The notes under the pieces were generated by a model. That model searched no databases, was not told the DNA's origin, and worked only from the letters and a program-made list of their open reading frames with translations. A program made the position numbers and the translations under genes. This document shows positions 23,662 through 32,945 of a DNA stretch of 64,000 bases, one piece after another; positions within the stretch are counted from its first letter, which is position 1, and each line of letters begins with the position of its first letter. Origin of the DNA: Leisingera sp. ANG-M1 (GTDB lineage: Bacteria > Pseudomonadota > Alphaproteobacteria > Rhodobacterales > Rhodobacteraceae); the NCBI RefSeq assembly GCF_000813745.1, contig NZ_JWLC01000027.1, forward strand, positions 124,878-188,877. Reading direction: 5' to 3'.

Positions 23662-25236
23662 TCACTTCGCTTCGATCTTCAGTTTCTTCATTGCCTTCAG
23701 CATCTCGGCATCGACCAGTTTCTGAAGCTTTTTGTCCTTCTCCACCGCCTTGGCGGCCATATCGGTCAGCTGGCTCTCGCTCTCCTTGCCCGAAGCCGCA
23801 CTGATCACCGCCCCGTAACCCGCTTTCAGCATCTCGTCGCTGACCTTGTTGGACACCTCGGCCCACAGTTTCGCCTTGAGAGTATTGGGGATCTTGTTGT
23901 CCTTGGCCAGTTTGGCAAAGCGGTCTGGCAGGATCTTGCCTTGCAGCATGTCCTTGTTCTTATAGGCCCATTTCTTCTGGAACCCGCCCAGGTTCTTGAC
24001 CAGCCCGCCCAATAGCGCCGAATAGAGCACGCTCTGCACCGCGTCGTTGAAGTCCTTCTCGGTTGGTGCCTTGCCGGATTTGGCGATCTTCCCGACCACT
24101 TTGATCGCCTCGCCGATTGCCGATTTGATCACCTCCTGGCCGGAACCGGCGATGTAATTGGAAATAAATTTCTCCAGCTGCTTGGTGGCCATAAAGGGCA
24201 CCTTCGACGCAAGCCGCGGCGCCACCGCCTTGGCCATGTCGTCGCAGAACCCCAGTGGGATCTTGCTGCCGATGCCGGCGGTCAGCCCGCCGATGGTGCC
24301 GTCGATCACGATGGACTGCACCGAGGACCACACGGTCACCTTCTGGCCGCTGGCGTGTTTGCCCAATTCCTGGCTAGCGCTTTGCAGCACGCCGACCCCG
24401 GCCCCGGAAACCACCGCCGCGCTGCCTGCGCTCATGCCCGCGCCAGTAACCAGCACCGGTGCCGCCAGCGCGCCGACCACCGCAAAACACACGGCTGAGC
24501 TGACCATCAGCACGGTGCCGGTGGTCTGGGCCGAGCCGGTGAATTCTTTCAGGAACCGCAGCAGGTCGTCGCTGAACGCGTTGATCGCCTTCTCCGCCGC
24601 AGGCAGCGCCTCGTCGATCTGTTTCAGATCCTTCGACGACATCGCCCGCTCCAGCTTGCCCGCCGCGCTGATCGAGCGGGTCGCCAGCTTGTTGTCGGGC
24701 ATCTTGACCGATCCCGCCTTGATGATGATCGCCTGCGCCACCGCGTTCAGCACCCCGTCCTTGATCATCGCGGTGTCGAGATAGCTCTGATAGGTTTCCA
24801 GACAGGCTTTCTGGTTCTTGATCAGCGACTTCATGTAGGGCGTCAGGTTCTTGATCACCTCCGCTTTCAGCTTGTCGTATTCCTTCTGCGTGACCAGGAT
24901 CTTCTTGCCGCGGAAGGTGACCTCCAGCTTGGGTTCCTTCGCGGCCTTTTCCTCGGCGGTCACTTGGGCTTTGAACTTCGGCAGCAGCGCCGTGACCGTG
25001 CGCCCGCCCGGATCCACCACCTGATCAGGGCGCTTGAACCCGATCTTTTTCTGGTAGGTCCCGATTGCTTTCAACAGCCCCGCATCAACCTTCTTGGAGG
25101 TGCCCAGCGGCCCGATCTTGTTGGCTTCCAGCATCCGGCGCACCAAAAGGACGTCCTCGCCCTTGTTCTTGACTGGTTTGCCTTCGCTTTCACGCGGGGA
25201 TTGCCCGACAGGGGCGGTAAGCTTGGGAACAGCCAT
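23662..25236 (-). CDS. Peptidoglycan-binding-like, membrane-active candidate effector
   Basis: A 524-residue lysine-rich protein. Residues about 26-86 resemble a PG_binding_1 domain (EDVLLVRRMLEANKIG, AIGTYQKKIGF, DPGGRTVTALL). Residues 100-235 are helical and basic. Residues 239-285 are hydrophobic and Gly/Ala-rich, and 306-326 (IVIDGTIGGLTAGIGSKI) form another glycine-zipper-like stretch, as in proteins that insert into membranes. No classical signal peptide. The layout recalls payloads of type VI or contractile injection systems, but no secretion gene is nearby and no toxin motif was identified. GAGG lies 6 bases before the ATG. Function unproven. Confidence 0.65.
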   Translation of the reverse strand: MAVPKLTAPVGQSPRESEGKPVKNKGEDVLLVRRMLEANKIGPLGTSKKVDAGLLKAIGTYQKKIGFKRPDQVVDPGGRTVTALLPKFKAQVTAEEKAAKEPKLEVTFRGKKILVTQKEYDKLKAEVIKNLTPYMKSLIKNQKACLETYQSYLDTAMIKDGVLNAVAQAIIIKAGSVKMPDNKLATRSISAAGKLERAMSSKDLKQIDEALPAAEKAINAFSDDLLRFLKEFTGSAQTTGTVLMVSSAVCFAVVGALAAPVLVTGAGMSAGSAAVVSGAGVGVLQSASQELGKHASGQKVTVWSSVQSIVIDGTIGGLTAGIGSKIPLGFCDDMAKAVAPRLASKVPFMATKQLEKFISNYIAGSGQEVIKSAIGEAIKVVGKIAKSGKAPTEKDFNDAVQSVLYSALLGGLVKNLGGFQKKWAYKNKDMLQGKILPDRFAKLAKDNKIPNTLKAKLWAEVSNKVSDEMLKAGYGAVISAASGKESESQLTDMAAKAVEKDKKLQKLVDAEMLKAMKKLKIEAK

Positions 25237-25308
25237 CAGAAACCTCGAACCAAATTAACTTCCCAAAACTCTGGCACGGCCGGCCTGCAGGTCAAGTTTT
25301 GCAGGCAT

Positions 25309-25341
25309 AAAAAAAGACGCCCTGCCAGGGGCAGGGCGTCT
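25309..25341 (-). terminator. Intrinsic terminator of pyc
   Basis: AGACGCCCTGCC and GGCAGGGCGTCT pair, followed on the minus strand by a seven-T run. Located about 30 bases after the pyc stop. Confidence 0.88.
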
Positions 25342-25371
25342 GAACACGCTGCAGATGCAGCCTGTTGCTGT

Positions 25372-28300
25372 TTACTCCAGCTCGACGAGCAGATCCTTTG
25401 CGTCGATCTGTGCACCTGCGGTGACGTGAACGGCTTTGACCACCGCGTCGCGCTCGGCGTGGATGCCGGTCTCCATCTTCATCGCTTCGATGGTCAGCAG
25501 CATGTCGCCTTCGTGCACCTGCTGGCCTGCCTGAACCGCGACGCTGGCCACAACACCGGGCATCGGCGCGCCGACGTGGTTGGGGTTGCCGGCTTCCGCC
25601 TTGGGGTTGGCTTGGGTCGAGGCCTTGACCAGGCGGTTCGGCACCCGGATCACGCGCGGCTGGCCGTTCAGTTCGAAGAAGACCTTCACTTCGCCCTTCT
25701 CGTCGGTCTCACCGACCGCCTGCAGACGGATTTCCAGTGTCTTGCCAGGGTCGATCTCAGCAGTGATCTCGTCGCCCGGTTCCATGCCGTAGAAGAAGGT
25801 CTTGGTCGGCAGCGCGCGCACCGGGCCGTACTGGCGGTGGCGGCCCATGTAATCCAGGAACACCTTGGGATACATCAGGTAGCCGTTCAGATCCTCGTCA
25901 TCGACGGCAAAGCCTTCCAGCTCTTTCGACAGCTCGGCGCGGACCGCTTCCAGGTCAACCGGCTCCAGATGCGCACCGGGGCGCTCCAGGTTCGGCGCTT
26001 CGCCTTTCAGCACTTTCGAGACGATGGCTTCCGGGAAGCCTCCCGGAGGCTGGCCCAGGTTGCCGCGCATCATGTCGACCACCGAGTCGGGGAAGGCCAC
26101 GTCGGTTTCCGGGCTTTCCACCTCATCGCGGGTCAAACCTTGCGAGACCATCATCAGCGCCATGTCGCCAACAACTTTGGACGACGGGGTCACCTTCACG
26201 ATATCGCCGAACATCTGGTTCACGTCGGCATAGGTCTGCGCCACATCGGCCCATTTCTCTTCCAGGCCCAAGGAGCGCGCCTGCGCCTTCAGGTTGGTGA
26301 ACTGGCCGCCCGGCATCTCGTGCAGGTAAACTTCCGAGGCCGGGGCTGCGAGGCCGCTTTCGAACGCCGCATACTGGCCGCGCACCTGCTCCCAATAGCC
26401 GGAGATCTCGCGCACCTTGGCGATGTCCAGACCGGTGTCGCGGTCGGTGTTGCGCAGGCCCTCGACGATCGAGCCCAGGCAGGGCTGCGAGGTGCCGCCC
26501 GAGAAGGCGTCCATCGCTGCATCCACTGCGTCGACGCCCGCATCTGCGGCTGCCAGGATGGTGGCGCCGGCAATACCCGAGGTGTCGTGGGTGTGGAAGT
26601 GGACCGGCAGGCCGACCTCTTCCTTCAGCGCCTTGATCAGCACCCGTGCAGAGGCCGGCTTCAGCAGGCCCGCCATGTCTTTCAGACCCAGGATATGGGC
26701 GCCTGCGGCCTCCATCTCCTTGGCCATGCCGACATAATACTTGAGGTCGTACTTGGAGCGGTCCGGATCCAGAATGTCGCCGGTATAGCAGACGGTGCCT
26801 TCGCAGACCTTGCCGCTCTCGACCACCGCATCCATGGCAACACGCATGTTCTCAACCCAGTTCAGCGAGTCGAAGACGCGGAACACGTCAACGCCGGTCT
26901 CCGCCGCCTGGCGCACGAACTCCTGCACCACATTGTCCGGATAGTTGGTGTAGCCGACGCCGTTGGAGGCGCGCAGCAGCATCTGGGTCATCAGGTTCGG
27001 CATCCGCTCGCGCAGGTCACGCAGGCGCTGCCAGGGGCATTCCTGCAGGAAGCGGTAGGCCACGTCAAAGGTCGCACCGCCCCAGCATTCCACCGAGAAC
27101 AGCTGGTTCAGATGCTGCGCATAGGCCGGCGCCACTTTGATCATGTCGATCGAGCGCATCCGGGTCGCCAGCAGCGACTGGTGGCCGTCACGCATGGTGG
27201 TGTCGGTCAGCAGCAGCTGGCGCTGCGCCTTCATCCAGTCGGCAACGGCCTGGGCGCCCTTCTGCTCCAAGAGGTTGCGGGTGCCATAGGGCAGGTTGCC
27301 CACATCCGCCTGCGGTGCGCGCGGCTCCTTCAGGTCGGCAGCGGGTGCCGCGCGGCCTTCGGTCTCCGGGTGGCCGTTCACGGTGATGTCGGCGATATAG
27401 GTCAGCACCTTGGTGCCGCGGTCGCGCCGCTTCTTGAAGCTGAACAGGTCCGGGGTCTCGTCGATGAATTTGGTGGTGTATTCATTCGACAGGAAGGTCG
27501 GGTGCTTCAGCAGGTTCTCGACGAACGCGATGTTGGTGGAAACACCGCGCACCCGGAACTCGCGCAGCGCGCGGTCCATGCGGGCAATCGCCTTCTCGGG
27601 CGTCGGCGCCCAGGCGGTCACTTTGGTCAGCAGCGAGTCATAATAACGGGTGATCACGCCGCCCGCATATGCAGTGCCGCCGTCCAGGCGGATGCCCATG
27701 CCGGTGGCCGAGCGGTAGGCGGTGATGCGGCCGTAATCCGGGATGAAGTTGTTCAGCGGATCTTCGGTGGTCACACGCGTCTGCAGCGCGTGGCCGTTCA
27801 GACGGATCTCATCCTGGCCTGCTTTGCCGGTGGCTTCGGCAATGGTCTTGCCTTCGGCGATCAGGATCTGCGCCTGCACGATGTCGATGCCGGTGACCTC
27901 TTCGGTCACGGTATGCTCCACCTGCACCCGCGGGTTCACTTCGATGAAGTAGAACTTGCCGTCGTTCATATCCATCAGGAATTCAACGGTGCCGGCGCAT
28001 TCATAGTTCACATGCTTGCAGATCTTGCGGCCCAGGTCGCACAGCTCCGCGCGCTGTTCTTCCGACAGATAGGGGGCAGGGGCGCGCTCAACCACTTTCT
28101 GGTTGCGGCGCTGCACCGAGCAGTCGCGCTCAAAAAGGTGGTAGATCTCGCCGTGCTTGTCGCCCAGGATCTGCACCTCGACGTGGCGGGCGCGGGTGAT
28201 CATCTTTTCCAGATAACCCTCGCCGTTGCCAAAGGCGGCTTCCGCTTCGCGCCGGCCTTCCAGCACTTTCTCCTCGACTTCATCGTCGCCGTGGATCGGC

Positions 28301-28815
28301 CGCATGCCGCGGCCGCCGCCGCCCCAGGAGGCTTTCAGCATCAGCGGATAGCCGATCTCGGCGGCTTCCTTGCGGATCGCCGCCATGTCGTCGCCCAGCA
28401 CTTCGGTGGCCGGAATAACCGGCACGCCCGCAGCAATCGCCACTTTCCGCGCCGATGCCTTGTCGCCAAGCGCCCGCATGGTTTCCGCTTTGGGGCCGAT
28501 GAAGGTGATGCCGTTTCGCGCGCAGGCATCCACAAAATCCGGGTTCTCCGACAACAGGCCGTAGCCCGGGTGGATCGCATCGGCGCCGCTTTCCTTGGCG
28601 ACGCGGATGATTTCGTCGATCGACAGATAGGCCGCAACCGGCCCCATGCCTTCGCCGATCCGGTAGGCTTCATCCGCCTTGAACCGGTGCAGGCCGAGCT
28701 TGTCTTCCTCGGCATAGACGGCGACGGTGCGTTTGCCCATTTCGTTGGCAGCGCGCATCACGCGGATCGCAATCTCACCTCGGTTGGCAATCAGGATCTT
28801 TTTGAAGTCGGTCAT
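25372..28815 (-). CDS. pyc: Pyruvate carboxylase
   Basis: A full-length 1147-residue enzyme that carboxylates pyruvate to oxaloacetate, the main anaplerotic reaction. Domains in order: biotin carboxylase (about 1-450, opening KKILIANRGEIAIRVMRAANE, ATP-grasp KASWGGGGRGMR, EVNPRVQVEHTVTE); carboxyltransferase (about 530-800, LLLTDTTMRDGHQSLLATRMR, metal-binding HFHTHDTSG); allosteric/PT linker; and biotinyl domain with AMKM (biotin on Lys1113). Monocistronic, with its own terminator and a long upstream region shared with the BLUF gene. Confidence 0.97.
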   Translation of the reverse strand: MTDFKKILIANRGEIAIRVMRAANEMGKRTVAVYAEEDKLGLHRFKADEAYRIGEGMGPVAAYLSIDEIIRVAKESGADAIHPGYGLLSENPDFVDACARNGITFIGPKAETMRALGDKASARKVAIAAGVPVIPATEVLGDDMAAIRKEAAEIGYPLMLKASWGGGGRGMRPIHGDDEVEEKVLEGRREAEAAFGNGEGYLEKMITRARHVEVQILGDKHGEIYHLFERDCSVQRRNQKVVERAPAPYLSEEQRAELCDLGRKICKHVNYECAGTVEFLMDMNDGKFYFIEVNPRVQVEHTVTEEVTGIDIVQAQILIAEGKTIAEATGKAGQDEIRLNGHALQTRVTTEDPLNNFIPDYGRITAYRSATGMGIRLDGGTAYAGGVITRYYDSLLTKVTAWAPTPEKAIARMDRALREFRVRGVSTNIAFVENLLKHPTFLSNEYTTKFIDETPDLFSFKKRRDRGTKVLTYIADITVNGHPETEGRAAPAADLKEPRAPQADVGNLPYGTRNLLEQKGAQAVADWMKAQRQLLLTDTTMRDGHQSLLATRMRSIDMIKVAPAYAQHLNQLFSVECWGGATFDVAYRFLQECPWQRLRDLRERMPNLMTQMLLRASNGVGYTNYPDNVVQEFVRQAAETGVDVFRVFDSLNWVENMRVAMDAVVESGKVCEGTVCYTGDILDPDRSKYDLKYYVGMAKEMEAAGAHILGLKDMAGLLKPASARVLIKALKEEVGLPVHFHTHDTSGIAGATILAAADAGVDAVDAAMDAFSGGTSQPCLGSIVEGLRNTDRDTGLDIAKVREISGYWEQVRGQYAAFESGLAAPASEVYLHEMPGGQFTNLKAQARSLGLEEKWADVAQTYADVNQMFGDIVKVTPSSKVVGDMALMMVSQGLTRDEVESPETDVAFPDSVVDMMRGNLGQPPGGFPEAIVSKVLKGEAPNLERPGAHLEPVDLEAVRAELSKELEGFAVDDEDLNGYLMYPKVFLDYMGRHRQYGPVRALPTKTFFYGMEPGDEITAEIDPGKTLEIRLQAVGETDEKGEVKVFFELNGQPRVIRVPNRLVKASTQANPKAEAGNPNHVGAPMPGVVASVAVQAGQQVHEGDMLLTIEAMKMETGIHAERDAVVKAVHVTAGAQIDAKDLLVELE

Positions 28816-29145
28816 TTCACCCTCGGGGTCCGTGCAAGTTGGTGCAGTGTTAGGCGGATAATAACGGCAGAGACAACCGTAGTTCTGGGTAGAACCGGCA
28901 TGATTGCGCTCTCATGCGGCCTGTTTTCGGTTTTTCGTTACGGGTTTCGGTCGCGATTTCAACCATTGGTAACGAAATATAATTTCGTTCCCTTCCGCGG
29001 GTTCTGCCCCCTGTCCGGATGCGCAAGCGGCTATTCTTTCGACACAAGGCGGGGCTGCTCCGGCACTGCTATGATGAGGCAATTGCAGAAAAGACTACCG
29101 CCTGCCCGGAGCTCCCTCCCGGGCCAGTTGCAAAGGAGACCTTGA
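28816..29145. promoter_or_regulatory. Divergent promoter region of pyc and the BLUF gene
   Basis: 330 bases with no gene. The most striking element is the perfect palindrome at 28971-28989; a partial match (TTTCGTTAC) lies at 28934-28942. Promoter boxes for either direction could not be assigned with confidence. Confidence 0.5.
28971..28989. promoter_or_regulatory. Perfect 19-bp palindrome, candidate operator
   Basis: AACGAAAT-ATA-ATTTCGTT, two 8-base arms around a 3-base centre, about 155 bases from each divergent start. Typical size for a dimeric repressor site. The regulator is not known. Confidence 0.5.
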
Positions 29146-29583
29146 ATGCATCGTATTGTTTATGTGAGCCAGGCAACCCGCACCATGTCCAATCCGGAGC
29201 TGGCCAGAATCGTCGAACGCGCCCAGGCCTCGAACCAAGCCGCGGATCTCACTGGCATGCTGGTGGGTTACAAAGGATGGTTTTTGCAGGTGATCGAAGG
29301 GCCGGCCCAGGCGCTGGCCGCGATCTTCCAGCGGATCCGGGCCGACAAACGGCACGGAAATATCAAGGTGCTGGTCAGCGAGCCGGCTGGCGCCCGTGCC
29401 TTTCCTGAATGGCGGATGGCGTTCTCCGATCCGCAGACGCTTCCGGAACCGGCGCGCAAGCATGTGTTCTCGCTGCAGGACCTGATCCCAATCAACAGCC
29501 CCGACCGCGGCGATGAAATCGCGGTGCGGCAGGTGGTGCGCGACTTCCTGGCGGCCTTTGAGCGGCTGGAGCGGAGGGCCTGA
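29146..29583 (+). CDS. BLUF-domain blue-light sensor
   Basis: A 145-residue protein consisting of a BLUF domain plus a short helical tail. The flavin-contacting residues are present: Tyr6 (RIVYVS), Asn30 (AQASNQAADLTG), Gln48 (WFLQVIEG), and the conserved RHGNIKVL and FPEWRM segments. BLUF proteins bind FAD and signal blue light by hydrogen-bond switching around Tyr and Gln. With no attached output domain it must act through a partner, as PixD- or AppA-like proteins do. A cyclase gene (GGDEF) is 3 kb away but not linked in an operon. Confidence 0.92.
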   Translation: MHRIVYVSQATRTMSNPELARIVERAQASNQAADLTGMLVGYKGWFLQVIEGPAQALAAIFQRIRADKRHGNIKVLVSEPAGARAFPEWRMAFSDPQTLPEPARKHVFSLQDLIPINSPDRGDEIAVRQVVRDFLAAFERLERRA

Positions 29584-29718
29584 GCCTGCTGCAATTGCGC
29601 TTTGCCAAGACGGTCCCGGCCCCCGGCTTTGTCCCGGCCTGGGATAGGCCGGGCGGCTGGAAGGCGTTGCCAGATCACGGTTCAACCCGCCCCGGCTGAC
29701 GTCTCAAGCTGGCGCGTC

Positions 29719-30861
29719 CTAAACCTGGCAAGGCGTCAGCGCGCGCAGCTGAGCGAGATCCGCAATACCCAGCTGGCTCATATTGGCCTGCATGTCCTTG
29801 GCCAGCATGTCGCACAAATGCGCGGGGCCTGCCGCGCCAAGGGCCGCCAGCGCATAGTGGAAGGCGCGGCCCAGCATCACGAAATCCGCCCCCAGCGCCA
29901 GCGCCCGCAGAATGTCCAGCCCGCCTTCGATCCCGCTGTCAAAGACCAGTGGGATATCCACTGCGGCGCGTATGTGCGGCAGCAGGTCCACCGCTGCCGG
30001 GCAGCCATCGAACTGGCGGCCGCCGTGATTGGAGACCCACAGCGCATCAGCCCCCGCGTCCTGCAGCCGCTTTGCATCCTCCGGACGCAGCACGCCTTTG
30101 ATGATAAAGGCCCCAGTCCAGTTGCGGCGCAGCCAGTCCACATAGCCCCAATCCGGCGAAGTGCGCAGCAAATAGCCGATGTGCGCGGTGGGCGGCAGGT
30201 TGGCCTGCGGCGCAGAGATGTATTTGTCCAGCGTGCGCATTCGCGGCATGCCGTGCCGCGCCATGCCAAACGCCCAGGCCGGGCGGCACGCGATCTGCGC
30301 CAGCAGCCGCGGGGTGAGCCGCGGCGGCTGGGTGAGACCCGAGCGGGTCTGACGCTCGCGGCGCGAAGCGGCGGGCACATCCACTGTCAGCACCAGGGTA
30401 TTGAACCCGGCATCGCGCGCCCGTGCCAGCAGATCGGTGCGCATGGTCTCATCTTTGGGCGGGTAGAGCTGGAACCAGGCGTTCTGCCCCATATGCGGCG
30501 CCAGATCCTCGGGTGACTGGCTGGCTACCGTGGAGAGGCAAAAAGGAATGCCCGCCGCCGCGGCGCTGCGAGCCAGAATCCGCTCGGCATCCGGCCAGAT
30601 CAGCCCGGACATGCCCACCGGTGCTATGCCAAAGGGCAGGGCATGGCGTGTCCCCAGCAGGCCGGCGGTCAGGTCCGGTTCCATTTCGCCATGCAGGACC
30701 GAGGGCAGCAGGCCGATCCGGTCGAGGCCGGTCCGGTTGCGTGCGCGCGCCTGCTCGGCGCCGGTGCCGCTGTCCAGATAATCCCAGACAAACCGCGGCA
30801 GCCGCGCTTTAGCGCGGCGTTTCAGGTCATCAAGGCCGGGGTAGCGCTGGTGCAAATCCAT
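29719..30861 (-). CDS. FMN-dependent alpha-hydroxy acid oxidase/dehydrogenase
   Basis: A 380-residue TIM barrel of the LldD/glycolate oxidase family. It opens with DLKRRAKARLPRFVWDYLDSGTG, and has FGIAPVGMSGLIWPDAE, WFQLYPPKD, the lysine in FIIKGVLRPEDA, catalytic SNHGGRQFDG (His and Arg) and FDSGIEGGLDILRALALGADFVMLGR for FMN phosphate. It probably oxidises L-lactate or another 2-hydroxy acid and passes electrons to the quinone pool or oxygen; substrate is not decided by sequence. It is followed convergently by the BLUF gene. Confidence 0.88.
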   Translation of the reverse strand: MDLHQRYPGLDDLKRRAKARLPRFVWDYLDSGTGAEQARARNRTGLDRIGLLPSVLHGEMEPDLTAGLLGTRHALPFGIAPVGMSGLIWPDAERILARSAAAAGIPFCLSTVASQSPEDLAPHMGQNAWFQLYPPKDETMRTDLLARARDAGFNTLVLTVDVPAASRRERQTRSGLTQPPRLTPRLLAQIACRPAWAFGMARHGMPRMRTLDKYISAPQANLPPTAHIGYLLRTSPDWGYVDWLRRNWTGAFIIKGVLRPEDAKRLQDAGADALWVSNHGGRQFDGCPAAVDLLPHIRAAVDIPLVFDSGIEGGLDILRALALGADFVMLGRAFHYALAALGAAGPAHLCDMLAKDMQANMSQLGIADLAQLRALTPCQV

Positions 30862-30933
30862 CCGCGCATTTGGGCGGGGGCTGCGGCAAATGTCCAGCCC
30901 CCGGACGGAGTTCGCGGCCTGCGCGTGCCGGCA

Positions 30934-32721
30934 TCAGCCGGCCGCGCGGCGGTCCTCGGGCGGTTGTTCCGTTTCATCGCTTCCGGAGGTTGCGGCGCGG
31001 TCTCTGCCTGTGCCGAGCACGCAGACCTGGTTGCGGCCCTTGGCCTTGGCCTCGTACAGCGCCTCGTCGGCGACCCGCAGCAGGTCCTGCGGCAGCAGCC
31101 CGTGGGCCGGGAAATGCGCCACCCCGGCTGAAATCGTGATGCCCGGCAGGGCTTTCTCGCCGTAACGCACGGTGACCTCTTCCACCGACTGGCGCAGCAG
31201 CTCGGCCCGGGTCATTGCATCCTCGGGCGTGACGCTGGGCAGGATCAGGGTGAACTCCTCGCCGCCGGGGCGGCAGGCCACCTCGTCGCCGTCGCAGGCG
31301 TTTTCCAGCACGGTGCTGACCGCGCGCAGCACCATGTCGCCGGCATCATGGCCGTGGTTGTCGTTGAACTTCTTGAAGTGGTCGACGTCGATGGCAATCA
31401 GGCTCAGCCGGTTGCAGTTCAGCTCGCTGTTGTTGAGGAATTTGCGCAGGCTCTCGTTCATGTGGCGGCGGTTGAACAGCCCGGTGAGCGGGTCGCGCAC
31501 CGACTGCTCATGCAGCTGATCGCGCATCCGCACATTGGCAATTGCCATCGAGATCTGCTCGGCGCACATCTGCGCCAGCGGCTTGCAGGAGGTGAAATCG
31601 CCCGCCCGTGCCGGCATCGCCCGCAGATGCATCAGCCCGACGGTCTCGCCATGGGCGAGGATTGGAAAGCAGAAATAGGGCCGCCCGTCATGCGGTTCGG
31701 CATGGTTGCAGGTGAACTCTACTTCGGTGGAACCGAACTCATAGGTGCGGCCGCGGCGCAGCCCCCAGCATTCATCCGGCTGGATGTGGTCCTTCAGCGT
31801 GCCGCCGTTCCAGGTGGCACAGCCGTCCAGCACATCGCGCGAATTGGAGAACACATATATACTGCCTTCGGCATCCGGCAGCAGATGGCTCATAAATTCC
31901 GACACCATTTTGAACAGCTCATCCAGGGTGCGGCAGGACTGCAGCCACTCGTTCAGCTCGCCCAGCAGCTTCACTTCGCGTGCCAGCTGCATCTGGCTGG
32001 CCATGATCTCCTGGTCCTTGGCCGCCCGCGCGCGCAGCTGGTTCATCCGGATCCGGTTGGTCTTGAACACCACCAGTACCGCAATGGCCATCGCCAGCAG
32101 CGCAACAGAGGACATGACAATCAGCGACATCCGCACCCGGTAGATAAATGTCTGCCGCAGCTCGGTGATATCGGTGTAGAAATCAATGGCGCCATCGAAA
32201 TGGCCATTGTGCGTCAGCGGGTAATAAACCTGAGCAATTTCCCGTGTCAGGCTGCTGTCATAGCCGCTGGACTGCAGCGGAAACCCGTCGACCTCGTAGG
32301 CCGGCACCGTTGAATGCATATAGTAGATTTTGCCGCGTGCCACATGGGTCGAGAAGAACTCATTGGCGTCATATTCGCCGATCTCCTCGCTCCGCGTCGA
32401 CCAGAACACCTGGCCTTCGGTGGTGAGCAGACTGAACCGGAACACATCCGACTCCTGCGGCACCAGTTCCAGCATATGGGCGTCATGCGGCTGAATGGTG
32501 CCTTCTTCAAATGATTCTTCGGCGTGCTGCATATGCAGCAGAACCCGGCGCTGCCAATGAATGGCCTGCTTGCGGATGTCGGCCTCCAGCATTCGGTCGA
32601 CAACCGGCTCGGGCACGGTGAAAACCGCCCAGCCGGATGCGGCTGCAGCGGCAATCAGGACGAAGAGTAATGTCATGCTGCGGAACTTGTCCGCAATTGT
32701 GGTTTTGAGGCTTGGGGTCAT
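30934..32721 (-). CDS. Membrane-bound GAF-GGDEF diguanylate cyclase
   Basis: A 595-residue protein. A transmembrane helix (about 16-36) and a second (198-220) enclose a periplasmic sensor region; then a coiled linker, a GAF domain (about 258-398) and the cyclase domain (about 405-570). The active site is GGEEF (486-490), with DVDHFKKFND upstream, so c-di-GMP synthesis is expected. The product-inhibition site is not conserved (DGDE at 477-480 where RxxD is usual). ATG 32721 is preferred over a TTG 30 codons upstream. Single gene; the periplasmic signal is unknown. Confidence 0.88.
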   Translation of the reverse strand: MTPSLKTTIADKFRSMTLLFVLIAAAAASGWAVFTVPEPVVDRMLEADIRKQAIHWQRRVLLHMQHAEESFEEGTIQPHDAHMLELVPQESDVFRFSLLTTEGQVFWSTRSEEIGEYDANEFFSTHVARGKIYYMHSTVPAYEVDGFPLQSSGYDSSLTREIAQVYYPLTHNGHFDGAIDFYTDITELRQTFIYRVRMSLIVMSSVALLAMAIAVLVVFKTNRIRMNQLRARAAKDQEIMASQMQLAREVKLLGELNEWLQSCRTLDELFKMVSEFMSHLLPDAEGSIYVFSNSRDVLDGCATWNGGTLKDHIQPDECWGLRRGRTYEFGSTEVEFTCNHAEPHDGRPYFCFPILAHGETVGLMHLRAMPARAGDFTSCKPLAQMCAEQISMAIANVRMRDQLHEQSVRDPLTGLFNRRHMNESLRKFLNNSELNCNRLSLIAIDVDHFKKFNDNHGHDAGDMVLRAVSTVLENACDGDEVACRPGGEEFTLILPSVTPEDAMTRAELLRQSVEEVTVRYGEKALPGITISAGVAHFPAHGLLPQDLLRVADEALYEAKAKGRNQVCVLGTGRDRAATSGSDETEQPPEDRRAAG

Positions 32722-32945
32722 TCCGGGGGCCTGAAAAATTGAGTTGCGCCGCAGAGATGCAGCCTCCTGATTGTGCCACAGAGGGATTTCGGGACCGTTA
32801 ACCTGTAGCAAAGGCCCGAAAAACTTGACTAAAATACCTCGGGTCCGGCGGATGGGGCACTGTCTGTTCCAGAGCCGGAAATTGCCGGGAACAGAGTGTG
32901 AACGTCCTCTTTCCGCCGGGGCTGAATCACGCTAGGATCACGGCC

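Noticed and set aside
24964-29145. A 1393-codon plus-strand open frame antisense to pyc and its neighbour
   Set aside because: It is the mirror of the pyc coding strand in high-GC DNA; its translation is rich in His, Arg, Gln and Ala with no domain, while pyc is unmistakable.
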